Assembly (NCBI GenBank): GCA_025997955.1 | Contig: BNVH01000018.1 | Span: 1-46,928, forward strand | DNA from: Synergistales bacterium | GTDB lineage: Bacteria > Synergistota > Synergistia > Synergistales > Aminobacteriaceae | Direction of reading: 5' to 3' | DNA: 46,928 nucleotides | Part shown: piece by piece, positions 9,116 to 18,492 of the stretch | Numbering within the stretch: position 1 is the stretch's first letter | How the letters are laid out: each line of letters starts with the position of its first letter | Position numbers and translations under genes: made by a program | The notes under the pieces: model-generated | Databases searched by the model: none | Told to the model about the DNA's origin: nothing | The model's input: the letters and a program-made list of their open reading frames with translations, nothing else

Positions 9116-9628
9116 GTGACTATCATAGCCGGTCGAAAAACAACAAGCGACACAACTCCGCAAAGGAAAACCAAGAAAAATGTTGAGCCTAAAGAAAAGC
9201 CGGAGTCTGTTTCTTCCGAACCCAAGGAGACAAATAGCGAGTTTGTAACAAAGTATGACGTCTCGTCGAAAGAACGTTATGTCGATTCGACTTCGCAAAA
9301 GTCAGAGTTCGACAGAGTCTTGGACGAATTGGCCAACATCAGCAAAGACATTCTTTCTTGGAACATCATAAAGGCCACGGAGAAGCATTTCGGCGGCACA
9401 GAAGAAGAAAACTCTCACAAAATCGAGGCGTTTCTCGGAGCGTTTATCATTAACGCCGCCACCGAACTTTACAATAAGGGACTACAAGACGCCGCGTTCA
9501 ACAAATTGGAACAGGCCAAAAAAATCTTGGAGGCTAAACAGAAGTTGGAGCAAGAAACCGAGTCTGTTCGCGTTAAATTGGAGGAAAGCGCCATCGACGT
9601 ATCTGATATGCTTGACCTTTCCTTTTGA
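9116..9628 (+). CDS. Unknown charged, coiled-coil protein downstream of htpG (start uncertain)
   Basis: Not recognised. About 170 residues with a highly charged, low-complexity N-terminal third rich in Lys, Glu, Ser and Thr, then a more ordered part with a helix-rich, coiled-coil-like C-terminus (LEQAKKILEAKQKLEQE) ending in DLSF. There is no signal peptide or membrane segment, so it is probably cytoplasmic. The start is unclear. The best Shine-Dalgarno-like site (AAGGGGGTGA, 9110-9119) overlaps the only nearby GTG (9116), and the codons at proper spacing are ATC and ATA (9122, 9125). An in-frame TTG at 9071 lies inside htpG and has no ribosome site. Its position suggests co-transcription with htpG. 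A strong hairpin follows its stop. Confidence 0.6.
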   Translation: MTIIAGRKTTSDTTPQRKTKKNVEPKEKPESVSSEPKETNSEFVTKYDVSSKERYVDSTSQKSEFDRVLDELANISKDILSWNIIKATEKHFGGTEEENSHKIEAFLGAFIINAATELYNKGLQDAAFNKLEQAKKILEAKQKLEQETESVRVKLEESAIDVSDMLDLSF

Positions 9629-9647
9629 AACAATCTCAAAACCACTA

Positions 9648-9720
9648 AACAATACACATTTCCCCTATTTCAGAAATATAGAAAGAGGAAATGTGTATTG
9701 TTGTTGTATAGTTTATTTTA
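9648..9720 (+). terminator. Intrinsic terminator after the htpG operon
   Basis: A 16-bp perfect stem (9648-9663 with 9687-9702) encloses 23 bases that can pair further. It is followed by a T-rich stretch (TTGTATAGTTTATTTTAT). It separates the unknown gene from the liv operon. The tail of this region may also carry the livH promoter (weak TTGTAT, 16 bases, TATCTT at 9704-9731). Confidence 0.75.
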
Positions 9721-9757
9721 TCTTGTATCTTAAACTTAGAAAAAGGGGGAGTGTTTA

Positions 9758-10654
9758 TTGAGCTTAAATATGTTCATACAGAATTTCTTCAACGCGTTGG
9801 GTCTGGGCGCCCTTTATGGCCTGATAGCTGTAGGATATACTATGGTTTACGGTATTCTGCGCCTCATCAATTTCGCTCACGGCGACATATTCATGCTGGG
9901 CGCGTATTTTGTCTTCTTCGCGACCATTCAGTTCAAGTTGCCTTGGGGGGTTGGCGTTGTTATTGCCATAATCGGAGCGACTGTCGTAGGGCTTTTGGTC
10001 GACCGCATAGCATACCGTCCGCTTCGCGCCGCGCCGCGTATATCGGCCCTTATCAGCGCCATAGGAGTTTCGTTTTTCTTGGAGAACTTAGCGGTAGTGG
10101 TCTTCACCGGTATGCCGAGAGCCGTGATTCAGCCGGACTGGCTCGTGAGTCCGATTAAAATGAGCGAAGAAGTCAGCTTGATTCCGCTTGCCCTGATAGT
10201 GCCCTTCGTGTCGTTTGCCCTGATAGGCGCCCTCCTCTGGATTGTCTACAAAACAAAGCCGGGCCTCGCCATGCGCTCTATTTCTCACGACATCGAGACC
10301 ACGCGCCTCATGGGCGTGTCCGTGGACAGAATCATCGCCTTGACGTTCGCCTTGGGGTCGGCGCTCGCGGCCTTGGCCGGTATAATGTGGGCGTTGCGCT
10401 ATCCGCGCGTCGAGCCTTTTATGGGGATATTCCCTGGCTTCAAGGCGTTTATAGCGGCGGTTTTCGGCGGAATAGGATCTATCCCCGGCGCCATGATAGG
10501 GGGGCTGACCCTTGGCTTTGTCGAGATAATGTCCATAGCTTTTTTCCCAAACATGTCAGGATATAAAGACGCTTTCGCTTTCATCCTCCTTATCGTCATT
10601 TTGTTAGTCAAGCCCACCGGGTTGATGGGCGAGAGAATGGAGGAGAAGATATGA
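9758..10654 (+). CDS. livH: Branched-chain amino-acid ABC transporter permease LivH
   Basis: One of two inner-membrane permeases of a HAAT-family ABC importer for Leu/Ile/Val or related amino acids. The 298-residue protein is almost wholly hydrophobic, with about eight membrane helices, and has the family's N-terminal LGALYGLIAVGYTMVYG and INFAHGDIFMLGA motifs. Its C-terminal half holds the cytoplasmic loop motif (FAFGSALAALAG-like) that contacts the ATPase. The start is TTG at 9758, six bases after GGGGGAG; the ATG at 9770 is 18 bases away and less likely. It heads the order livH, livM, livG, livF, binding protein, and overlaps livM by 4 bases. Substrate specificity cannot be read from sequence. 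Confidence 0.94.
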   Translation: MSLNMFIQNFFNALGLGALYGLIAVGYTMVYGILRLINFAHGDIFMLGAYFVFFATIQFKLPWGVGVVIAIIGATVVGLLVDRIAYRPLRAAPRISALISAIGVSFFLENLAVVVFTGMPRAVIQPDWLVSPIKMSEEVSLIPLALIVPFVSFALIGALLWIVYKTKPGLAMRSISHDIETTRLMGVSVDRIIALTFALGSALAALAGIMWALRYPRVEPFMGIFPGFKAFIAAVFGGIGSIPGAMIGGLTLGFVEIMSIAFFPNMSGYKDAFAFILLIVILLVKPTGLMGERMEEKI

Positions 10655-11682
10655 AGATACGCAATAGTATTTTGACATTTCTGGCCGTGGCGGCGCTTGG
10701 ATATTTTCTTTGGTGGGCGTCGCTGAATCTCGACCGCTATATGCTGAGGATAATAAATTTAATAGCCATAAACGCGATACTTGGGCTTTCGCTGAACCTC
10801 ATCTACGGCATGGCCGGCATGTTTTCTCTCGGTCACGCGGGTTTTATGGCAGTTGGGGCTTATGTCTCCGCGCTTTTGATTATCACGTCGGATCAAAAAG
10901 TCAAGATGTGGATTTTGGAGCCGATAGCGCCTTGGCTTATGAATCTGCACACGTCTTTTGTGGTGTCGCTGATCTTAGCCGGACTTGCGGCGGCGTTTGT
11001 CGGCTGGCTCATATCTTTGCCCGTGCTGCGCTTGGGCGGCGATTATCTTGGCATAGCCACTTTGGGATTCTCCGAGATAATACGTATTTTGATAGTCAAC
11101 TTGACGCCTATTACTAACGGCTCTCTCGGGCTTAAGGGCATTCCGGCGCACACAGACCTTTGGATGAGCTACGGGTGTTTGTTGGTGGCGCTCTTCTTTA
11201 TGATAAGGCTCATGAAAAGCAATTTCGGAAACGTCCTCCGCGCCGTCCGAGACGACGAGATAGCGGCGCGCACAATGGGCATAGACACTTTCCGCGTCCG
11301 CGTGTTGGCGTTCACTCTCGGGTGTTTTGGCGGAGGGGTAGGCGGCGCTTTGATGGGAAACCTCATAACGACCATAGACCCAAAGATGTTCATGATAACG
11401 CAGACTTACAGCCTTTTGATGATAGTGGTTGTAGGCGGTTTGGGCTCTATCACAGGCTCTATATTGGGTTCCGTGCTTGTGACGACTATGTTGGAGTGGC
11501 TTAGGTTCGTTGAAAACCCCATCAATTTCGGCTCTATTCAAATCCCCGGCATTCCCGGAATGCGCATGGTTATCTTCTCGGTGCTACTTATAGCTATTAT
11601 CATCTTCCGGCGCGAGGGGATAATGGGGACGCGCGAGTTCTCCTGGAATTGGTTTTTTCGCAAGGGGGGTGTTGGCAGATGA
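10651..11682 (+). CDS. livM: Branched-chain amino-acid ABC transporter permease LivM
   Basis: The second membrane permease of the importer, 343 residues with eight to ten hydrophobic helices. Recognisable LivM motifs are INAILGLSLNLIYGMAGMFS, LGHAGFMAVGAY, LPVLRLGGDYLGIATLG and the late GGLGSITGSILG. The N-terminus begins with a membrane helix and no cleavable signal. Its ATG overlaps the livH stop (ATGA, 10651-10654) and its own TGA overlaps the livG start, so the permeases and ATPases are translationally coupled and probably made in fixed ratio. Confidence 0.94.
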   Translation: MKIRNSILTFLAVAALGYFLWWASLNLDRYMLRIINLIAINAILGLSLNLIYGMAGMFSLGHAGFMAVGAYVSALLIITSDQKVKMWILEPIAPWLMNLHTSFVVSLILAGLAAAFVGWLISLPVLRLGGDYLGIATLGFSEIIRILIVNLTPITNGSLGLKGIPAHTDLWMSYGCLLVALFFMIRLMKSNFGNVLRAVRDDEIAARTMGIDTFRVRVLAFTLGCFGGGVGGALMGNLITTIDPKMFMITQTYSLLMIVVVGGLGSITGSILGSVLVTTMLEWLRFVENPINFGSIQIPGIPGMRMVIFSVLLIAIIIFRREGIMGTREFSWNWFFRKGGVGR

Positions 11683-12527
11683 GCGCGAGCGCTGAGCAAA
11701 ACAGAAGTCTAAATTTCGACGACGCGCTTCTCGAAATCAAAAACGTCACGCTTCGCTTCGGCGGACTCACGGCGGTGAGCGAGCTTTCTATGAAAGTGCC
11801 GAGAGGCTCGATAGTCGGCCTGATAGGACCAAACGGCGCCGGCAAGACGACGGTCTTTAACGTAGTGACGGGCTTCTACAAGCCGACAGATGGAATCGTC
11901 GAGTTTGACGGCAAAAAGCTCACCGGACTCAAACCTCATAAGGTCTGCGAGGCCGGCCTTGCTCGGACGTTTCAGAATATCCGCCTATTTTACAACGAGA
12001 CCGTATTAGAGAACGTCATGATTGGCGCTTACGTCAGGCAAAAAGGCGCGTGGTGGCAGAATATAATTCCTTTCACCTTTCCCGGCGCGGCGAAAGAAGA
12101 AAAAGACATCGAAAGCGCGTCACTGAATCTCTTGGCTCGCCTTGGCCTTGATTCGCAAGCGGACGCCGTTTCATCCTCTTTGCCGTATGGAGCTCAAAGA
12201 CGCCTCGAAATAGCTCGGGCCTTGGCCACAAGGCCGAAATTTTTGCTATTGGACGAGCCGGCGGCCGGAATGAACCCGCAGGAATCGCAGGAGCTTTTGG
12301 AGTTTATACGCAGACTCAGAGACGAGTTCGACCTCACTATTTTGCTGATAGAGCATGACATGAAAGTAGTCATGGGAGTGTGTGAGTATATATGGGTGTT
12401 GGATAGAGGGGCGCTTATAGCCGAGGGATCGCCCGAGGTGATAAAGGCAAGCCCAAAGGTTATCGAGGCTTATCTTGGAAAGGAAGGGCTTGTCGCCGGA
12501 GCCAGTGAGGAGGCCGCTAATGCCTGA
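11679..12527 (+). CDS. livG: Branched-chain amino-acid ABC transporter ATP-binding protein LivG
   Basis: A 282-residue cytoplasmic ATPase subunit. The Walker A is GPNGAGKT (50-57), the LivG-type signature is LPYGAQRRLEIARAL in place of LSGGQ, and the Walker B is FLLLDEPAAGMNP, with the H-loop in LIEHDM. The insertion after Walker A and the GMNPQE motif are typical of LivG. The start is ATG at 11679, overlapping the livM stop and preceded by a run of G at suitable distance; a longer in-frame GTG further upstream inside livM is not needed. It pairs with LivF as a heterodimeric ATPase. Confidence 0.95.
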   Translation: MSASAEQNRSLNFDDALLEIKNVTLRFGGLTAVSELSMKVPRGSIVGLIGPNGAGKTTVFNVVTGFYKPTDGIVEFDGKKLTGLKPHKVCEAGLARTFQNIRLFYNETVLENVMIGAYVRQKGAWWQNIIPFTFPGAAKEEKDIESASLNLLARLGLDSQADAVSSSLPYGAQRRLEIARALATRPKFLLLDEPAAGMNPQESQELLEFIRRLRDEFDLTILLIEHDMKVVMGVCEYIWVLDRGALIAEGSPEVIKASPKVIEAYLGKEGLVAGASEEAANA

Positions 12528-13254
12528 CGACGTAATACTTGATATACAGGACTTGAATGTGTGGTATGGCGGTATTCACGCCGTCAAAGGCATAAATATC
12601 TTGATAAAGAGGGGCGAGATAGTCACGCTCATAGGCGCAAACGGAGCGGGCAAGAGCAGCACAATCAGATCAATAGCGGGGCTTATCCGCGGCTACAAGG
12701 GATACATAGGCTATAGGAATCGAGCCGGCGAAATGCTGCGGCTGAACAACCGTCAGCCTGAGAATATGGTAAAAATGGGCATAGCCCTGAGCCCCGAGGG
12801 ACGGAGAATTTTGCCTCATCTTACCGTCGAGGAAAACCTGTTCTTGGGCGCTTATACCAGAACTGACACTGTTGAGATAGACAACGATATAGACTATGTC
12901 TATGAGCTTTTTCCGCGTCTGAAAGAGCGGCGCCTCCAAAAAGGCGGGACCCTGTCGGGAGGAGAACAGCAGATGCTGGCCGTCGGGCGCGCGCTCATGA
13001 GCCGCCCCGACCTTCTCATGTTGGACGAGCCATCTCTGGGCTTGGCTCCGATGCTTGTGGCGGAGGTATTTGGCATAATCCGTGAAATAAACCGCCAGGG
13101 CAAGACAATTCTTTTGGTTGAACAAAACGCGTTTGCCGCTTTATCTATCGCCGATAAAGCGTATGTACTTGAGGTGGGAACGATTACTATAGAAGGCGCG
13201 GGGGCGGAACTGCTTCAAGACCCAAGGGTTAAAGAAGCGTATCTCGGAGGCTGA
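12520..13254 (+). CDS. livF: Branched-chain amino-acid ABC transporter ATP-binding protein LivF
   Basis: A 244-residue partner ATPase of LivG. The Walker A is GANGAGKS (39-46), the signature LSGGEQQML is complete, and the Walker B is LMLDEPSLGLAP followed by LLVEQN. The start is ATG at 12520 with GGAGG 7 bases upstream; the gene overlaps the end of livG by 8 bases. A small insertion after the Walker A region (around YRNRAGEMLRLNNRQ) is longer than in the enteric LivF I know. The 133 bases after its stop hold a TTTTTTAAAAAA palindrome and no gene, and precede the binding-protein gene. Confidence 0.95.
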   Translation: MPDDVILDIQDLNVWYGGIHAVKGINILIKRGEIVTLIGANGAGKSSTIRSIAGLIRGYKGYIGYRNRAGEMLRLNNRQPENMVKMGIALSPEGRRILPHLTVEENLFLGAYTRTDTVEIDNDIDYVYELFPRLKERRLQKGGTLSGGEQQMLAVGRALMSRPDLLMLDEPSLGLAPMLVAEVFGIIREINRQGKTILLVEQNAFAALSIADKAYVLEVGTITIEGAGAELLQDPRVKEAYLGG

Positions 13255-13387
13255 TTTTTTAAAAAACATAAAGGAAGTGATATGAAGTAGTAGAATAAAC
13301 AATACTGAGAACTCCGTTTTGTGCGGGCGCGTGAATTGGGTTGGATTTACTAGGTTGATTTTTAATTTTTACGAGGAGGTTTATTTT

Positions 13388-14512
13388 ATGAAGAAATTTT
13401 TTGCGGCTTTGTGTTTGGTTGTTTTGGCGTGCAGCGCTTCTTTCGCGGCTGATACTATTAAAATCGGCGTTGTGGCGACCGTAACCGGGCAGAACGCCTT
13501 TGGCGGACAGCTTGAGCTTGAGGGTATGCAGCTTGCCAACAGCCTTTATCCTGAGGCTTTAGGTAAAAAAATAGAACTTGTCGTTGTGGACAACAAGTCC
13601 GACAAGGTGGAGTCCGCGACGGCGGCGACACGCCTTATCGAAAACGACAAAGTCAACGCCCTCATAGGGCCTTACGGCTCAGGCCCCACAATGGCGGCGG
13701 GCGAAGTAGCGGAAGTCGCGGAAGTCGTTCTTATGGGCACGGCCTGCACGAACCCCCTTGTCACAGAGGGAAAGAAGTTTATCTACCGCGCCTGCTTCAT
13801 CGACCCCTTCCAGGGCGAGGCGGCGGCTAATTACAGCTACAACAAACTCGGATACAAAAAGGCGGCCGTACTGACCGACGTGGCGAGCGACTACGCCGTC
13901 GGCCTTGCCAGCTTCTTCAAGTCCAACTTCACAAAATTGGGCGGCGAGATCGTCTCTGACCTCAAGTATCAGTCCGGCGACACGGACTTCACGGCGCAGC
14001 TCACGGAGATAATCAACAAAGCCCCTGACGTTATCTTTATTCCCGCCTACTTCGCGGAGGGCGCCATCATCATGAAGCAGGGCTACGAGATGGGCAACAA
14101 GGCTCGCTTTATGGGCGGCGACGCTATGGACAACCCCGAGGTCGTCACGCTTGGCGGTTCGGCGGTCGAGGGCTTCATGCACACGACGTTTGCTTACGAC
14201 CCCTCCATGCCTGAGATGAACACAGAGGCCAAGGCTTTCACCGAAGCCTGGGTCAAGAAGTACGCCGACAAAGCCCCCAACGCCAACGCGGCTATGGGCT
14301 ATGACGCTTATGTCCTTATCTATCAGGCTATCTTGCGCGCAAACAGCGCCGACCCCAAGGCCATCCGCGACGAGCTCGAGAAGACCACAAACGTGGCCAC
14401 GGTCACAGGCATGACCAGCTTCACCACCGAGAGCCATGACCCCGTTAAGGACGCCGGAGTCGTTGAGATAAAAGGCGGCAAGAAGCTCTATGTCGATACG
14501 ATAAAGCCGTAA
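13388..14512 (+). CDS. Amino-acid ABC transporter substrate-binding protein (LivJ/LivK type)
   Basis: A 374-residue periplasmic ligand-binding protein of the type I fold that captures the amino acid for LivHMGF. It starts with a signal peptide (MKKFFAALCLVVLACSASFA). A Cys in VLAC could act as a weak lipobox, so export as a lipoprotein or as a soluble periplasmic protein are both possible. Family marks are TIKIGVVATVTGQNAFGG, GPYGSGPT, and a late IYQAILRANSADP region. The start is ATG at 13388, seven bases after GAGGAGGT; upstream in-frame codons lack a ribosome site and would bury the signal peptide. The gene is the last of the liv cluster and ends at a strong terminator. Its GC-rich, biased codons suggest high expression. 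Confidence 0.94.
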   Translation: MKKFFAALCLVVLACSASFAADTIKIGVVATVTGQNAFGGQLELEGMQLANSLYPEALGKKIELVVVDNKSDKVESATAATRLIENDKVNALIGPYGSGPTMAAGEVAEVAEVVLMGTACTNPLVTEGKKFIYRACFIDPFQGEAAANYSYNKLGYKKAAVLTDVASDYAVGLASFFKSNFTKLGGEIVSDLKYQSGDTDFTAQLTEIINKAPDVIFIPAYFAEGAIIMKQGYEMGNKARFMGGDAMDNPEVVTLGGSAVEGFMHTTFAYDPSMPEMNTEAKAFTEAWVKKYADKAPNANAAMGYDAYVLIYQAILRANSADPKAIRDELEKTTNVATVTGMTSFTTESHDPVKDAGVVEIKGGKKLYVDTIKP

Positions 14513-14552
14513 GATATTTAGTTTGTAAACATTTTACGAGCCTCAAGCAGCA

Positions 14553-14590
14553 GGGTGGTCGTTATTTGACCACCCATAAGTTTTTAATCT
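14553..14590 (+). terminator. Intrinsic terminator of the liv cluster
   Basis: The stem GGGTGGTC (14553-14560) pairs with GACCACCC (14568-14575) around a 7-base loop, followed five bases later by a T-rich run. It lies 40 bases after the binding-protein stop. Confidence 0.85.
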
Positions 14591-14619
14591 TTACGACTAT
14601 TCGGTGGCATCTGAATCTC

Positions 14620-14625
14620 TATAAT
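14620..14625 (+). promoter_or_regulatory. Likely -10 element for sbcDC
   Basis: A perfect TATAAT lies 44 bases before sbcD, just after the liv terminator. No convincing -35 was found at the right distance. Confidence 0.4.
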
Positions 14626-14669
14626 ACGGATAACAGTAAAAACTATTTATAGGTACGGAGGAATAGCCC

Positions 14670-15818
14670 ATGAAATTCCTGCACCTTTCCGACCTGCATA
14701 TTGGCAAAACCGTGAACGGCTTCTCGATGATCGAGGAACAGCGTCATGTTTTCCGGCAGGTTACCAGATATATACAAACAGAACATCCCTCCGCCGTGGT
14801 TATAGCGGGCGATGTGTATGACCGCGCGGCGCCGGGCATAGAGGCGGTGAGGGTATTCGACGATTTTCTAACGGAGCTTTCCCGTGAAGATATGGCCGTA
14901 TTGCTTGTCTCCGGCAATCATGATTCGCCGGATCGTTTGAACTACGCAAGCCGCTTGCTGTCCGACAAGCGTATTCATATGCGCGGCGTGTTTGACGGCT
15001 CATTGCGCTCCGTAACGCTCGCCGACGGGTACGGCGAGGTGAACTTCTGGCTTTTGCCGTTTATCAAGCCTACGTCGGTTCACGGAATGTACGCGAGACG
15101 CGAAATAGAGAGCTACGACGACGCGCTTGCGGCGGCTTTGGAATCCGCCTCAATTGACTATACCGAGCGCAATGTGCTTGTATCGCACCAGTTCTATACA
15201 AAAGCGGGCGTAACGGCGCTGAGGAGCGAGTCGGAGCTGAACCCGGTCGGAGGGCTTGACGCAATCAGCGCCGACTTGATAAGCGCCTTTGATTATGTAG
15301 CGCTCGGGCATCTGCACGGCTTTCAGACGGTCGGATATGAGCATATCCGCTACGCGGGTTCGCCTATAAAATACTCTCTCTCGGAGTGGCGTCAGGAGAA
15401 ATCTGTCTCCCTTGTCGAACTCCGCGAAAAAGGTAGTCTTGCCGTCACGGCGCTCCCTCTCACGCCGCTCCACGATATGCGAACGATTAAAGGGAAAATA
15501 GACGTTTTGACGAGCGATAGTATATCTTCGCAGGGCGACAGAGATGATTATCTTCGTGTCGTCCTCACGGATGAGGAAGAGATAATAAACCCGATGGCTA
15601 AGCTCCGAAGCGTCTACCCGAACGTAATGGCGCTAGATTTTGATAATTCGAGGAAGGGCGTTGACGCGGGGGCATTATCGGCTAATTCCGATAAGATAGA
15701 CTCTCTGTCGCCTTTTGACCTATTCAGCGAGTTTTTTCTTGAGACGAGCGGCGCGGTGATGAGCGAGGAACAATCGGAAATCGTTCGCGAGCTTCTTGAG
15801 ACGACGGAGGACCAATAA
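14670..15818 (+). CDS. sbcD: Exonuclease subunit SbcD (Mre11 family)
   Basis: The nuclease subunit of SbcCD, which cuts DNA hairpins and protein-blocked ends during replication and repair. The 382-residue protein has the calcineurin-like phosphoesterase metal ligands D8 and H10 (SDLHIG), D48 and D51 (GDVYDR), N83 and H84 (SGNHDSPD), later VSHQF and ALGHLH. The C-terminal capping domain is present. The start is ATG at 14670, with GGAGGAA six bases upstream. Its TAA overlaps the sbcC ATG by one base (TAATG), the usual coupling. SbcCD matters here because this region contains several long perfect palindromes, which are its known substrates. Confidence 0.96.
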   Translation: MKFLHLSDLHIGKTVNGFSMIEEQRHVFRQVTRYIQTEHPSAVVIAGDVYDRAAPGIEAVRVFDDFLTELSREDMAVLLVSGNHDSPDRLNYASRLLSDKRIHMRGVFDGSLRSVTLADGYGEVNFWLLPFIKPTSVHGMYARREIESYDDALAAALESASIDYTERNVLVSHQFYTKAGVTALRSESELNPVGGLDAISADLISAFDYVALGHLHGFQTVGYEHIRYAGSPIKYSLSEWRQEKSVSLVELREKGSLAVTALPLTPLHDMRTIKGKIDVLTSDSISSQGDRDDYLRVVLTDEEEIINPMAKLRSVYPNVMALDFDNSRKGVDAGALSANSDKIDSLSPFDLFSEFFLETSGAVMSEEQSEIVRELLETTEDQ

Positions 15819-18463
15819 TGAAACCTCTCAAACTGACTATGAGCGCGTTTGGCTCATACGCGGACAAACAGCTAATAGACTTCAACAAACTCGGTGGCTT
15901 TGGGCTCTACTTAATAACCGGCGAAACGGGCTCCGGCAAGACTACCATCTTTGACGCGATTAGCTATGCCCTCTTTGGGCAAGCAAGCGGAGGCTCCCGC
16001 AATAAATACCAGATGCTCCGCAGCGACTACGTGGAGGGGCGCGTCAAAACATTTGTCAATTTGGATTTTGCCGTCGGCGATAGCCTGTATAATATTATCC
16101 GAACTATAACGCCGCATATAGCGCGAACCGGAGAGGTTTCTTATACCGACAGCGTTGCGCTCACCCTTTCTGACAAGACCACATTAGACCGTGACAGTGA
16201 GGTCAAAGCCAAGATAGCCGAGATAGTAGGGCTTGACCGCGAGCAGTTTTCTCAAATCGTAATGATAGCCCAGAACGACTTCCTGCGCTTTTTGCAGAGC
16301 GGCACGGATAAGCGAGTGGAAATACTGCGCCGCATTTTCGGCACAGGCGCGCTCAAATACTTTCAAGAGAGCCTAAAAACACGGGCAAGGGAAGTGGGCG
16401 GCGAGCTTGATAGTTGCCGCCATGACTTTGAGCGCCGCGAAGTCGACCCATACAAGCGCGACGAACAGTTTGCCGAATGGGAAACGCAGATTAAAACCGA
16501 CAAAACCATACTATCGAACGCGGACAATGACCTTGGCGGATACGAAAAGCGTAAAACAGACCTTGCCGCGCAAACAGCCGTCGCGGAGGAGCTTTCCAAA
16601 AAGTTCAGCGACCTCGACGCGGCGCTTACCGCCATGACGGAGCATTCATCAAAAATCGACGAGATGAAATTTCTCGCCACGCGTCGCCATAGCGGAGAAA
16701 TCGCCTTGCGCCGTATAAAACCCCTCGCTGATAAGGCCGCTGAGACAACCAATCAATACGCGCAAATACTGTCAGAGCTCGCAAAAGCAAAACAAGGCGC
16801 GAAAACGGCGTTTACTGAATTGGAAGCGGCATCGGCCGCATTTGCCTCGCTGCCCCCATTGGCCGAAAAACAGGCGGCGTTTGAAAACCTGAGACAAGAG
16901 CATGAAAAAGCCGAAAGCCTGCTGACAAAGCTGACCGCTTTGCAAACCGACTACGCGGCAATCGTGAAAACTCGCTCTGTTTTGGAGAAACTGCAAGCCG
17001 ACTTCGAAACGCTAAATGCCGATTATATAGCTATTAACGCGGCTTACGAGGCAATGAATGAGGCGTTTTTGCGAGGGCAAGCCGGATTGTTGGCTATGTC
17101 TTTGAAAAGCGGCGAACCATGTCCTGTTTGCGGTTCCACGGAACATCCCGCCCCGGCTCGTCTTACTGACGATGATATTACCGACAGTAAGCTTAAAAAG
17201 AAAAAAGACGCCGCCGAGAAAGCTCGTAACAATCGCGACGCAAAAACTGACGAGTGTTCTGGCGTTAGGGCTCAAATCGAAACGCTTTCAAAGCGTTTTC
17301 TCGCGGATTTTTTGGAATTTGTTCCTGGCGCGGACGGTAAACCCGATACGGTTTTGGACGCCGCGAGAGAAAAACTGCTCGCGACATTGACGGCGACAAA
17401 AGCAAAGACAAAAGAACTGACTTCTCAAAAAGAGAGCGGCGAGCGCGCTCTTGCCGAGCTTATAAAGGGCCGTGAAACGGCGACAAAGCGCAATGCCGAC
17501 GCAAACGCGGCGCACAAAGCCGCGCTCGCCTTAGTGGGCGAACGTGAACGGCGCGAACAAGAACAATCAAGACTCCTTGACGAGGCTAAGTCAGCGTACT
17601 CGGAAGCTCTAAAATCCCACAACTTTGCCGGCGAGTCGGAGTACGCCGCCGCGCTCGTCACGGAAGACGAACTCGCCGTAATCACTAAGCAACTTGCCGA
17701 CTACGAAAAAGAGGGTGAGCGCCGAGGCGCGGAAATCAAACGGCTGAGAGATGAAACCTCGGACAAGGTGAAGCCCGACTTAGATAAACTCACAACCGAA
17801 GCGGAGTTGGTAAACGCGGCAATATCCGAACTTCGCGATAAGCGCGATAAAGTAAAGAGCCGCCTTGAACAAACAGAGAACCTTCTCAAAGAGTTGCGGC
17901 GTAGCGCGGAACGCTTTGTAAAACTCGAAAAGCGGTATGCCGCGATCAAACAACTGTCCGATACCGCGAACGGCAGGCTTGATTTTGAAACCTACGCGCA
18001 GACGGCGTATTTTGAGCGCGTGCTCCTTGCCGCAAACTCACGCCTGAAGTTGGTGAGTCAAAACCGCTACAAGCTCCTGCGCAAAACGGACAGCGACGAT
18101 GCCCGCCGCCGTTCGGGCTTAGAACTTGAGGTCATAGACGCCTATACAGGTAAGTCACGCTCCGCTAACAGCTTATCCGGCGGTGAATCGTTCATGGCTT
18201 CTCTGTCGCTCGCCCTCGGCTTATCGGATGTCGTTCAGCAGAGCGTAGGCGGCATCAGGCTTGACGCGATGTTTATCGACGAGGGCTTTGGCTCGCTTGA
18301 CGCGGAGGTTTTGGAGCTCGCGGTCAGGACTCTCTCCGACATGGCGAACAGCGGGCGTATTATCGGGATCATCTCGCATGTCTCCGAACTGCGCGAGATG
18401 ATCCCGAAGCAGATTTGTGTTGAGAAAACACATTCGGGAAGCAAGGTAAGCCTGGTGGTATAA
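15818..18463 (+). CDS. sbcC: Exonuclease subunit SbcC (Rad50 family)
   Basis: The SMC-like ATPase partner of SbcD, 881 residues, shorter than E. coli SbcC (about 1050) but normal for this branch. The N-terminal Walker A is GETGSGKTT (35-43) followed by FDAISYALFG. Long coiled coils flank a zinc-hook CPVC at 435-438. The C-terminal half has the ABC signature LSGGES (about 786) and the Walker B MFIDEGFGSLD. All motifs are intact. Translation is coupled to sbcD. After its stop, moeA converges from the minus strand, with only 29 bases between, and no clear terminator is seen there. Confidence 0.96.
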   Translation: MKPLKLTMSAFGSYADKQLIDFNKLGGFGLYLITGETGSGKTTIFDAISYALFGQASGGSRNKYQMLRSDYVEGRVKTFVNLDFAVGDSLYNIIRTITPHIARTGEVSYTDSVALTLSDKTTLDRDSEVKAKIAEIVGLDREQFSQIVMIAQNDFLRFLQSGTDKRVEILRRIFGTGALKYFQESLKTRAREVGGELDSCRHDFERREVDPYKRDEQFAEWETQIKTDKTILSNADNDLGGYEKRKTDLAAQTAVAEELSKKFSDLDAALTAMTEHSSKIDEMKFLATRRHSGEIALRRIKPLADKAAETTNQYAQILSELAKAKQGAKTAFTELEAASAAFASLPPLAEKQAAFENLRQEHEKAESLLTKLTALQTDYAAIVKTRSVLEKLQADFETLNADYIAINAAYEAMNEAFLRGQAGLLAMSLKSGEPCPVCGSTEHPAPARLTDDDITDSKLKKKKDAAEKARNNRDAKTDECSGVRAQIETLSKRFLADFLEFVPGADGKPDTVLDAAREKLLATLTATKAKTKELTSQKESGERALAELIKGRETATKRNADANAAHKAALALVGERERREQEQSRLLDEAKSAYSEALKSHNFAGESEYAAALVTEDELAVITKQLADYEKEGERRGAEIKRLRDETSDKVKPDLDKLTTEAELVNAAISELRDKRDKVKSRLEQTENLLKELRRSAERFVKLEKRYAAIKQLSDTANGRLDFETYAQTAYFERVLLAANSRLKLVSQNRYKLLRKTDSDDARRRSGLELEVIDAYTGKSRSANSLSGGESFMASLSLALGLSDVVQQSVGGIRLDAMFIDEGFGSLDAEVLELAVRTLSDMANSGRIIGIISHVSELREMIPKQICVEKTHSGSKVSLVV

Positions 18464-18492
18464 ATGTTTTCGATTTTTATTTGCGTGTTCTT

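Noticed and set aside
13679..14437. Long open frame antisense to the amino-acid-binding protein gene (252 codons)
   Set aside because: It mirrors the strongly biased codons of the real gene, has no ribosome site and no family resemblance.
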